From positions 228,424,539 through 228,488,538 of the forward strand of contig NC_066581.1 of the NCBI RefSeq assembly GCF_024323335.1: DNA of 64,000 bases, written 5' to 3'. Position numbers and translations under genes: made by a program. Origin of the DNA: Lathyrus oleraceus. Lineage: Eukaryota; Streptophyta; Magnoliopsida; Fabales; Fabaceae. The notes beneath the pieces are model-generated. The model did no database searches, had not been told where the DNA came from, and saw only the letters and a list, made by a program, of their open reading frames with translations. Each line of letters starts with the position of its first letter. Positions within the stretch are counted from its first letter, which is position 1. Of this stretch, positions 1 through 9,404 are shown in pieces.

Positions 1-100
1 CCAATCAGAATCAGTTTCACAGTTACCCATCCATAATTGCAATCCTTAATTAAACTCCAATCATCAAGATATAATCCACAACGATCCAATAGGTGCCCAC
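1..100 (-). mobile_element. LTR of an older minus-strand Ogre/Tat-type element, part A
   Basis: This segment and 19,985-20,376 are two halves of one LTR split by the young element at 101-19,984. When the two halves are joined in mind, they align with little interruption to 31,868-32,350. Shared text includes AACGATCCAATAGGTGC and the adjoining ACAAACAA. The LTR reads on the minus strand, where it starts TGTCATACCCC at 20,376. Its far end lies outside the window. Confidence 0.8.
96..100. repeat. Target-site duplication CCCAC, left copy
   Basis: CCCAC directly precedes the LTR start TGTAGCACC and recurs at 19,985-19,989 directly after the second LTR end. A 5-bp duplication is standard for Ty3-gypsy integration. 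Only one copy of the site (CCTAC) is present in the paralogous unfilled sequence near 31,961. Confidence 0.92.
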
Positions 101-3100
101 TGTAGCACCTCAAATTTGCACCTATCATTATGCATACATTTTCATATTAGGTCATAGCATATCATGATCCATTGCATAGCATTTGCATTGTCCCTCAGTT
201 GCCTCAAGAGCAAGCAATCAAGAATTAGGTCAAACTAATCTCCTGATCAGTCAACCAAGCAAGCAAAGGAATTTCTCATTGAACCAAAGCCTTAGGGTTT
301 GTCCAACAAGTTCACATGACTTGGGGGTCCATTTGAGGTGTTCAAGTCAAGGGTTGAAGACTTGGAGATCATCAGTTCATACACAGACAGTCAAAAATCC
401 TAAAAAAAGTCAACCGTCAGTCAAGGCAGTGGATGGTGGCCATTCTTGTGGAACTTGGGCACCATGATCAATAATCAAGAGTTCATACAACTTGGGACAT
501 CATTTGAAGTCAAGTTCTCAAGGAATTAGGGTTTGGAAGCCATCAGTCAATGCACAATCAGTCTGAAACCCTAAAAGTCAACTGTTGGTCAACTGTCCAT
601 TTAATCAGTGATTGGATGATTGGAATCGGTTTGTGAGAGTTCATTCATGTCCAAATAGTCATCATATATCATGCCAAACACCATCATGGAAGAATTTGAA
701 GCCAGATCAAAATTTCCCAAAATGGAAACTGGGCCTGTAACTGAAACCTGCCATAAATGGAAAGTCTTGATCCTCAAACTTACATTTTGATACAAGCCTC
801 AAATGAATTTTTGCCCAACATGAAAGTTGAAGATCTTGTTCTCCCATTTCCAAAAAGTCCTAGAACTCTCAATTCCCATGTGTGGTTGGCAAGTTATGAT
901 CGAATCGATTTCAGAAAATTTTGAACTTCAAAGGGCCATATCTCTCAAACCGTTTGGCCAATTTTGGTGGGGTTTTTTCCTACAAGTCACATTTGATCCC
1001 CTCTTTCCAAAAATATACATTTCATGAACCAAAACTTCACCAATCAAAATGGCATATTTTGACTTTTCTCATTTAAATGCAAGTTTGACCAAGAGTTGAC
1101 TTTTTGATATAAACACTTTTTCAACATTTGGCCCATTGGGACAGCTCAGAAATGTCATTTAGAATGTGTTTGCAAGCTCATTTTGTGCAGTACATAAGGC
1201 CATTGCTTGGTTGCTTGAATTGTAAGAAAGGTACAATTTCACCATACTTGTCCATGCTTCCACAACCATGCCTTGTACCTCAAAAGAACAGCAGCATTAT
1301 GCAGCATTTTTTCTGTCATTGTGCACACATTTTGCAGCCAAATAACCAACAGTACATATGGCCATACTAGCTTACTTGAACATTGGCAAAAGGACATTAT
1401 TTCAACAACCACATCCATGAACCATGCTTTTACCACAGCATAGCAGTTTGGTGCAGGATATTTTCTGTCTTGAAACCACTGCTGGCCACACAACACAGCA
1501 GATTTTGGACACTTTCTCAACATTTGCACCCTGCTGTTGCAGACCTCATGCCTAAAAACTCCTGTGTTGCATTTACCATTGGCTGTCATAACAAAAAGGA
1601 GCAAAAACCAAAAGCCCAACAGACCTCACTGGGGATTTTTTCAAAACCTGTAAAACACAAAACCACAAACCAACAGCTCCACCATCCTCTTTCTGTCATG
1701 AAACTGCATGAACCAAATCTGAATACCTGCACTGTGATTACCAACATGACATAACCTAACCAACTCACTCATTCAAACTCTCTCACTTGGCATTTTGAGA
1801 AAAGTACAAAATCTGTCCAAGGAATGAAGAAGATGCTTGGTTTGGCTTTGCTTAGAAAAAAACTGCATTGATCTTTTGCTTTGGCATTCCAAACTTTTCT
1901 GTCAAAACCATAAAATGACCAAGCCTTGCACTGTACCTTCATGATCCTTTCATCTTGTTGCAACATAACTGACAGTAGACCAGTAGAACTTCATTGGTTC
2001 TCTCACTCATACAAAAAATCCTCACTTGCTCTCATTGGGGATTCTCACTAAAATTTCACCTTGCTTGTGCATTTTCTAAAAACCCTGCCCAAACTCCAAA
2101 AGGGACAAAACCTAGCCATTGCCTTTCCACCATCATCTTCATCATGTTACACCACTAGTAGCCACCAACCAAACCAGAAAACTTCACTGATGCACATACA
2201 CATCCTTGGCCACTCTTGAAAACTCTGCAGCAAGAAAACCCTTGCTCTCCCACCACAAAACAACACAGCAATGGCACACATGACACAGAGTTTCATTCAT
2301 TGAAACTGCACCTTGGCCTTTCTTCCAAAGACCTGCTACCACCATCCAACTGCAGTAAAATCAATTGCCTACAGCAGCACCAAAACCCTGCATTTGACCC
2401 TTGGCCTTGGCATCTCATTCACTTTGTCCAAACACAAGCAGCATACCACAAACAACCTTCACTTATTTTCCAACCAAAGCCCTTGCTCACTTGGCTATTT
2501 TTCTGTCCAAACATAACAAACTCCAAGCCATTGCATTTTCCACAACTCTTCACCATGTCAAACCAACAGCATCCATCAAAACCTGTCAAACACAAACCAA
2601 CTGAACTGCTTTTCTCTCACTCATCCTAAAAAACCCTGCATTGACCTAGCTACTTGCATTTTCATTCAAAAGCCTGGCAACATTTCCACCCTCATTTGCC
2701 TGTCATAAACAGCAGCAGCATACCACCCTCTCTCTGAAAATTCATTTCTGCTTGGCTTTTGGCATTTCTTTTTTTTTCTGCAAAACTCGAAACCAAAAGC
2801 ATCCATCCAACAATAGAAGCATGTTTCCCTCATCCTAAATCATGACCTTGCTTGCTTTGCATTTAGCACAATCAGTCAAACTTCCAAAAAGAAACGAAAC
2901 ATAACCTGGCTATTTTGCATTTCAAAAAACCTGTCAAACTCAAAACCAATCTCACTCACTCATTCAAACCCTCCCACTTGCATTTTCAAAACCCTGCTAG
3001 CAATATCCAACAGAAGGAGGACAAAAGTTGGCTTGGTTTGAGGCACTTTGTTCCAGCATTTTCCAACATAACAAACACAAAACCAACATAACAAGGAATG

Positions 3101-5882
3101 GACATTCTCTCAAGCATCACAATGGCCAGGCCTTGTACTGTCACATGAAACAGTCCCAACCAACTTCACATTCCCAAAAGACTTTGCTTTTGCCCATCAA
3201 GAAAAGCCAATCCCAAAACTGCTTTCATTGAGCTTTTGGCATTTCTCCAAACCTGTCCAAACTTCATAAGACTTAAGCCTTGCACTGCTTTGACCATCCA
3301 TTCACCATTACCAAACACTGCTAGCAGCCACTTGGTCAAGAGGAAAAACACAAAAACTCGCTCCATGACAGAAGTTGCTTGAGATCATTTCAATCTACAC
3401 AAGCCAAAGCCAACTTCATCATTCATCATCTGGGACCCTAAGGTGCAACTGTTGCACTTCTGTAACATCAAACAACTCCAAGAACACAATTGCCCTTCAA
3501 AATAGGTATGGATTCGACCCTCCTCTTTTGTCAAATTGCTACATGCTTTCAAAAGGTCTTTCTATGCTGGTTATCATGATGTGTTTATTTTTTGAATTGG
3601 TTGTGTGTTCATGAAGCTATTTTGAAAACAAGTTTAGTGTGGAAATGTGTTTGTGCTCGATTCATGATACACACGAGGTTTCAATGAAAATGGTTGTTAG
3701 ATTCATGTTTGTCATTGCTTGATGGTCATTCTCATATATCCAATTTCAATTTCTGGAAAAAAATCGTGTTTGAAGGTGATGAGATTACACTGTTCATCAA
3801 ACCCTAGCTTTGAATTTCCCAGATTTCTCCCCATTTTTGTGCTGCCTGGTTTAAACTCCCTCGTCCAATCAAAACATTTCCTTTAAAGCCCAAAACGACT
3901 GTGTTTGGTTAAGTGAATCAGGGAATTACAAAAATGCCATTCTTTCAATATTATTTCCATTTTATTTCTTCATTTTGATATCCCATCTTCCAAAATTCAT
4001 AACTTGCTCATTTTTGATCCAAATTCAATGGGATTTTTTGTGTTATGTTCATCATGATCTCTACTTTTTTATCATTATTTTTCCAGAATTTTTGGATGAG
4101 TGGTTTTTAAATGGTGCTAGGGTTTGTGACATGTGACCAAATTTTGTACACCTTGCCAAATCAATTGTGAAATGATGATACTTTATCCAAAGGCTCCCAA
4201 ATTTTTTGTGCTTAAACTAGACACACTCATGGTGATTTTGGTGTAGAGTTTGTGAATTTATCATTGCTGGTTTGTGAGATATGATTTTTTTGAATTAGGG
4301 TGTGACAATTTGTGTCACACCATTGATGTCCAACTTCAGGATTTTCATTACCATGCTTCTTGACTTCCAATTGATCTGATTCTTTGCATGAACCTACTCT
4401 TATATGTCTAGTTTACATGTGAATTTTCTTGGAATTATTTGTGTCATTTTCCATTTGTTTGAGATTTTTCTTCCCTGCCTAGTCAAATGTTGACCTTGTG
4501 TGACACATGTTCCCATTTCATTTGTGAAATTCTCATACTTTATTAGATGGACATGAAATTTTACATGAGATAACTAGACATCTTCATCTTTGCCATGGTT
4601 TTGATCCCATTCATTTATCATACACCATTCTTGACTTATGATTTTTCTAAGTTGATGCATGTTTGGTTGACTTCATTGAGCATGTTCAAAATTGCTTTGA
4701 CTTTCTGATTTTCATTGACTGCCTTCCACTTGTCCAAATGGGATGAAATTTGACATGCTTACCATGCTATGTGTTAGGTTTGATCATGATTTATTTGGTG
4801 ATTTTTGGAAAATGTTTGGATTGCTTTTGAGTTAAGTCTTGCTGTTGACTTCTATGAGCTTCTGTTTGCCATGTTTTGACCTAAATGGTTCATGAAATGA
4901 TGATGATGATTGATATGAGTGTGAATCCAATTGGTTGTGTTTCTTGAATGTTTAAACTTGATTTTGATTGGATATCCTTTGCTGTTTTGGCTTTCTCATT
5001 CACTTTTGACCATAGGCTTGCCCTAGTGGTCCTGCTACTCACCTTTGAGTTTGTGATTTCAGGTTGACCATCAAATGGCCATTAAGACCAATTCTTTTGA
5101 TTGAGCTTACTCGAGTATCATTGTCTAACCTATTTGTTTTGTAGGTGGCTTGGCTCACATGCCCTAAGCCTTGTGCCTTGCACATCCATGTGCCTCTAAT
5201 GGACTGTGGTTGTCTGTTTCTGTTTGTTTTGTTTGAAGTTGCATACTAACATCTGCTTGACTGTTTCAGGTGCTTTAGTTGCTTAGTTCTTTGTGAACTT
5301 TTTGCTTTGCTTTGCTTGTGTAAGCAATTTGCATTGAGGTATGTCTCTTTTACTCCATGTAGTCTGGAAGACCTGGCCTGTTACCTGGCCAGGCAACTGT
5401 CTGAAGTCCTCCTTAAGAGGCAATGTTTGTGGATGTTTAATTTTGTCCTTGCATAGAGTCAAAGTCCTCCTAAGTGAAGAGGCAATTGGTGGAAGGTAGG
5501 GATATGCAATCTATCCCCCACTATTCAGTGTGTCATCTGTTTTGCTCACACCACTGTGTTGATGCATTACAGATAAAAACCCAAGATCTTGTACAACTGT
5601 ACAGTTGAGTCAGTTCTAAATGTGTAGAAGGGTTCCCACTTTCTGAACCCACACATTCTTGTCTTGAGCTCTCCCAGGCCAGGGATAAGAGCTGTGAAGT
5701 CTTACCTTCACTCACCTTTCATCTGCTTCACCTTAGCCCCTCAATGGCAAGGTTAAGAGCACATTCACCCAGTTCCAGAGGTTTGTTTGTCGAGGTTGAT
5801 ATGACCCCTTGACTAAAACCTAACCCTTGCTTGAGCCACTTGTTTGTGTATAGCGTGTGCTATCTGTGCTTGTAAGATTGTT

Positions 5883-6063
5883 TGACTTGCTTCCTGTGCA
5901 AGTTAGGATAGTTTGACTTGCTTCCTGTGCAAGTTAGGATAGTTTTGACTTGCTTCCTGTGCAAGTTAGGATTAGTTTAGACTTGCTTCCTGTGCAAGTT
6001 AGGTTTTACTTGACTTGCTTCCTGTGCAAGTTAAGTGTGTGTGGCTTGCTTCCTGTGTGAGCC
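5883..6063 (+). repeat. Six-copy hairpin tandem array in the 5' LTR
   Basis: Six units spaced about 31-34 bp apart each hold GACTTGC-TTCCTGT-GCAAGTT, an inverted pair around a 7-base loop. The last unit is GGCTTGC...GTGAGCC, where both arms changed and pairing is kept. The same array is at 18,859-19,039 in the 3' LTR. Confidence 0.85.
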
Positions 6064-6329
6064 ATGCTTAGGATAGGTAGGCCCTTGTGCCATTTAGCTA
6101 GAAACCATAACTTAGGGTTGATTTTGCATGACAACATCTAGGCTCGAGTCGTAGTCTCCCTAGAGTTGTGTCTCCCTCTGTTATCTGGTTAGGCTAGTCC
6201 TTTATCCCTGCGTAGGGGAACTACATCGCCCTGATCTTCATACTAGATGAAGTATGTAGGCAGGAGATTGAGCCGATCTCTCCGGGCGCCCTTTTTCTTT
6301 TTCACCCTTTGTGTCTTAACCACCCTTGT

Positions 6330-6540
6330 GTGTGTTCTGGTTGGAGTCCGACATAAGTCCAGCGATTGGCAGTTGGTTTCCTGTGTGTGTTTAGGTTCGG
6401 ATGTCAATGTAAGTCCAGTGATTGGCATTTGGGCTCCATGTTTGCCTCTTTGCGTGTGTTTTGGTTCGGATGCTGATATAAGTCCAGTGATTGGCATTCG
6501 GGCTCCATGTTTGCCTTTGCCTGTGTTTGTTGGTGTGCGC
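6330..6540 (+). repeat. Three-copy ~65-bp repeat in the 5' LTR
   Basis: Three degenerate copies share a core like AAGTCCAGTGATTGGCA followed by a TTGCC/TTGG-rich tail. The duplicate lies at 19,306-19,516. Related copies occur inverted in the solo LTR near 36,900-37,060. Confidence 0.75.
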
Positions 6541-7010
6541 GTCAGCCGAGCTACGAATGCTCTGATTCTTCTCTCGTCCGAGAAGATACGTATGCATAGG
6601 ATGCGATATCCTAGCGAGCATGTGTTGTCTCCCCAGTCCGAACTACTTCGACTCTGATGTCTATGCCTGATAGACTAAGTAGGCCCAGGATGCGACGTCC
6701 TGCCGAGTTCAGTTTCCGTCAGTTTCTTTTGTCTCTTTCAGCCAGTGTGTGTGTGAATGTTTGAGCAGTGTTTAGCAACCACTTTTCCTTCCTTTTGTGC
6801 GTGGATCCCGTAGAGTACTACGGATGCGTAGGGGTGCTAATACCTTCCCTTCGCATAACCGACTCCCGAACCCATACTCTTTGGTCGCGAGACCATGTTC
6901 TTTCCTAGGTTTACTCTGAGCGTTTCCTTTCCCTCTTTTGGGATAAATAACGCACGGTGGCGGCTCTGTTGTTCCTTTTTTCCCGCCGGTTTTTCGCGCG
7001 ATGCGACAGC

Positions 7011-7028
7011 TGGCGACTCTGCTGGGGA
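7011..7028 (+). other. Primer-binding site, tRNA-Arg type
   Basis: TGGCGACTCTGCTGGGGA starts two bases after the 5' LTR end. This matches the tRNA-Arg-type PBS reported for Ogre and other Tat elements (family knowledge). Its position confirms the 5' LTR boundary and the plus orientation. Confidence 0.88.
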
Positions 7029-7900
7029 TTGTAGAGAAGTTGACCTATGCTGGTCCATCTTCCCTGAGCGAGTCTCTCCTAGCGCTCTCTAGGTTAGGAT
7101 TTTGGTTGCTGTTTGCTGTTGTATTTATTGCATTCATTGTATATATGTACATTTACTGTTTACATTTATTATGTGCATTAATGTTTGCATTCATTCATTA
7201 TCATCTGCTGGTTGTCTGTGTTTCTCTGTTTGGGGGTGGGAGTTACTCGAGGTAAAAGGCCCAATACCCAGGCTATGAGTGAAATCTAGGAAACCTAGGA
7301 ATAGAGTGATTCATGGGAAGCGGGTGGTATGGCGCCACTTAGCGGAACATTGACATCACGAGCAGTTCAGACCCTGGTGGGATATTATCGGTGCATACAT
7401 CGGGTGTGCACAGGATGATATTCTGCGAAAGGTTATTTATGCTGCGTTTCTCTCGACCTTACCCTGGCCTAGACTACGCCCGTGAGTGGGAAGGGTTATT
7501 CATTACAGGTACCGTTGGTGACTTTGGTTCTGTTGGTGACTCTAGTTCAGACAACAGTGTGATCAGTTTGACCATAAGTTGGATTTATGTTCTGATATTG
7601 ACTGAAGCTTCGACCTAGTCAGAGTTTGCACAACCAGCCAGTCCAGTCTGCATCATGTGCATCATAGCATATTTATTTTTCAAAAGAAACGCAATGAAAA
7701 AAATCAGAAAAAAAATCAAAAAAAGAAAATTTTCAAGGAACTCAAAGGAGTTTATTTGCAAAAAATTTCAAAACATGAAAAAACCGGGAAATTTTTTTTT
7801 CACCTGATATATCTGAGGAGATATTCTCATATATGATCAAAATGCTAAATATTTCAAAGTTTGCAAATAAAACCCTCGAGTTCCTTTGAAATAAAAACAA
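7029..7900 (+). other. Leader of the young element, non-coding
   Basis: No gene is seen. 7,680-7,850 is very A-rich. An inverted repeat pairs about 7,737-7,764 with 7,860-7,887 (GGAGTTTATTTGCAAA against TTTGCAAATAAAACCC) around a ~95-base spacer, just upstream of the gag remnant. Confidence 0.6.
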
Positions 7901-7904
7901 GCAT

Positions 7905-8345
7905 ATGCATAAACACTTCATGCATCATTTGCATCAGCAGGTTCTGTTCCGGTCTCCTGTCCTGTGGTCTGACCCTGCGATCTTCATTTATTTTGAAGAC
8001 GCACTTTGCCAGCATTATACCAGAGCCATCTCTGCCAGATTGATGGATCATCCTGAGCAAGAGAATCGTGAACTCAGAGAGATATTTGCCAGACTTTGTA
8101 CTGTTGATGGATTTATTCCTGGTTAACCGATCCCGGGCTGGTATTGGCTACTGTTCTGGGGCACTTAATGAGCAAGATTTGTTCAAGAGTGGAGGATTCG
8201 TCCATGACGATCAACCTGAAGAAGAGGATGCTGCTATCTTGGAAGAGGACGCAGGGGATTTGAACAATTTCACCATTCCTGGTGGTGTCTGCCACAATTG
8301 GGTCACTTTGGGCTTTCCTACAGTTGTTCATAAGTCTTTGTAATA
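7905..8345 (+). pseudogene. Ogre gag N-terminal remnant and following fragment
   Basis: The reading frame from 7,905 gives 73 residues and includes the stretch DHPEQENRELREIFARL. This resembles the coiled-coil start of Tat/Ogre gag proteins, which usually carry an EQENxELRE-like motif. A second overlapping frame (8,068-8,343) is acidic and ends in TVVHKSL. The rest of gag (capsid and any zinc knuckle) and the protease are absent. The remnant follows the leader directly, as gag should. No function is expected as protein; the sequence may be kept because it lies in a packaging or expression region of the RNA (inference). Gag identity rests on short similarity recalled from the family. Confidence 0.55.
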
Positions 8346-8608
8346 AACACTTTGTTTAAAAACCCTTCTCCCATGCCAAAAGGAGAAGTGATGACATTGT
8401 TGGCAGCATTTTGTGCAATGATATTTTCATTCAAATAATTCATGTTAAAACATTTGTTTTTCCAATTGTTTTCCCTTTTCGCTTTTTGCATGAAATTGGT
8501 GATCACAAAAAACCTTAAAAAAACAAGAATAAAAGCAATCTTTTCATCTGCATAACGATTGTCTTGTTTGATTTTCAAAGAGCTTTTCATATCAAAATCT
8601 TTATGCAG
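8344..8608 (+). other. Probable Ogre-type intron, retained
   Basis: Ogre elements have an intron between the protease and RT regions (established). This AT-rich, T-tract-bearing stretch ends TTTATGCAG just before recognisable pre-RT coding sequence, which fits a 3' splice site at 8,607-8,608. The donor was not fixed from sequence. Confidence 0.5.
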
Positions 8609-8790
8609 GTTGTTTCTCAAACCCATTGAACATAATGATCGGACGTCATCTCCCAATTTTGAATTCCCTGTATTCGAAGTGGACGAAGATGATGTTGAAG
8701 GGATTCCTGACGAGATTTCCCGACTTCTTGAGCAAGAAAAGAAGATCACTCAGCTGCATCTCGAGAATCAGCAGAACAGCCAACTGGGGC
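8609..8790 (+). pseudogene. Ogre pol fragment: spacer upstream of RT
   Basis: The frame reads LFLKPIEHNDR, then PNFEFPVFEVDEDD, then GIPDEISRLLEQEKKI. This acidic FEFPV...EISRLLEQE block is characteristic of Ogre polyproteins between protease and reverse transcriptase (recalled family knowledge). It follows the probable splice acceptor at 8,608. The frame then enters an A/G-rich simple tract at about 8,795, where the RT should begin. RT, RNase H and the integrase core are missing, so this is one side of a large internal deletion. Confidence 0.75.
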
Positions 8791-8794
8791 ATTA

Positions 8795-8925
8795 TCAAAA
8801 AGAAAGAGAAAAAAGAGAAAGAGGAGGGTGCAAAATAAAAAAAAAAGAAATCAATCAAAATCAAAAGAAATCAAAAGAAAGAAAAAGAAAGAAAAAAAAA
8901 ACAAAAGAGAAATAACACCCTCAAA
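8795..8925 (+). repeat. A/G-rich simple-sequence tract at the pol deletion junction
   Basis: The plus strand here is almost entirely A and G (GAAAAAGAAAG-type runs). It lies exactly between the pre-RT fragment and the integrase C-terminal fragment, so it marks or fills the deletion junction. Confidence 0.75.
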
Positions 8926-8959
8926 GTCCGAAGTTGGCTGATGCTGAATTCGATCGAAA

Positions 8960-9223
8960 GGAAGAGATCAACTGCCATGTGTCATGGTCAGTCATATCAG
9001 CAGAGAGTGAAAAAGCATTCGACAAGAAGGTCAAGCCTCGTGTGTTCCGAGGGACCTTGTGCTCAAGAAAGTCTTGCCTTTCGTGCCCAAGTCCAGGGGC
9101 AAGTGGACTCCAAGCTATGAACGCCCAGCCTTTTCAGGCAGTGTTCTGACACTTACGAACAATGGATGAAGAAGTTCACTCGTCCTGTGAATCCTGGTGC
9201 AGTCAAGAAATACTTCGCCTAAA
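8960..9223 (+). pseudogene. Ogre integrase C-terminal remnant with frameshifts
   Basis: One frame gives STAMCHGQSYQQRVKK, another continues KAFDKKVKPRVFR, and a third gives KVLPFVPKSRGKWTPSYE. The end is PVNPGAVKKYFA followed by a stop at 9,221-9,223. These blocks are the usual end of Tat/Ogre polyproteins (CHGQxYQxRxxxA, FDKKVKPR, GKWTPxYEGP, VKKYFA). At least two frameshifts break the frame. The natural pol stop is kept although most of pol upstream is lost, so the 3' non-coding region begins where it would in a full element. Confidence 0.82.
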
Positions 9224-9250
9224 CAAAAAGAAAAAAAATCAAACAGCTCG

Positions 9251-9404
9251 CTAAGTTGAACACCCCAAAGGGCGACTTAGGCAAAAATGAGCGTCTCGGT
9301 GGATTGAAAACCCGAAAGGGCGATCCAGGCAAAAGTTAGAGACATTGAAAAAAAAAAGAATTTGCATCCCGCTAGATTGAACACCTCACACTGGGGCAAT
9401 CTAG
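9251..9404 (+). repeat. Three tandem stem-loops with covarying stems
   Basis: Three units lie at 9,251-9,280, 9,300-9,327 and 9,372-9,404. Their outer stems are CTAAGTTG/CGACTTAG, TGGATTG/CGATCCA and CTAGATTG/CAATCTAG. Inside each is a short C-run paired with a G-run (CCCGAAAGGG in unit 2). Each unit is followed by GGCAAAAxTxAG-like text. Stem sequences differ while pairing is kept. Confidence 0.78.

Larger units (their letters stand above)
101..7008 (+). repeat. 5' LTR of the young Ogre derivative (6,908 bp)
   Basis: It begins TGTAGCACCTC and ends GCGATGCGACA. At 6.9 kb it is at or above the upper end of Ogre LTR lengths known to me. No protein-like reading frame is present: the open stretches near 1,383-1,754 and 2,216-2,629 are low-complexity A/C-rich sequence. 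From about 1,100 to 3,470 the plus strand is G-poor and A/C-rich with degenerate repeats, and from about 3,500 to 5,400 it becomes T/G-rich. Two short tandem arrays lie at 5,883-6,063 and 6,330-6,540. The last ~200 bp (from GGGGTGCTAATACC at ~6,832) is also recognisable in the LTRs ending near 29,160 and 36,459, so it is the family's conserved end block. Confidence 0.93.

Noticed and set aside
1239..1754. Overlapping open frames on both strands of the LTR
   Set aside because: G-poor repeat sequence without protein-like features; chance frames.
2216..2629. 137-codon open frame in the LTR
   Set aside because: Low-complexity A/C-rich sequence inside an LTR. It is duplicated in the 3' LTR and has no domain.
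6247..6657. 136-codon open frame with repeated SSDWQLVSC-like text
   Set aside because: Product of the three-copy LTR repeat, non-coding in all three LTR families seen.
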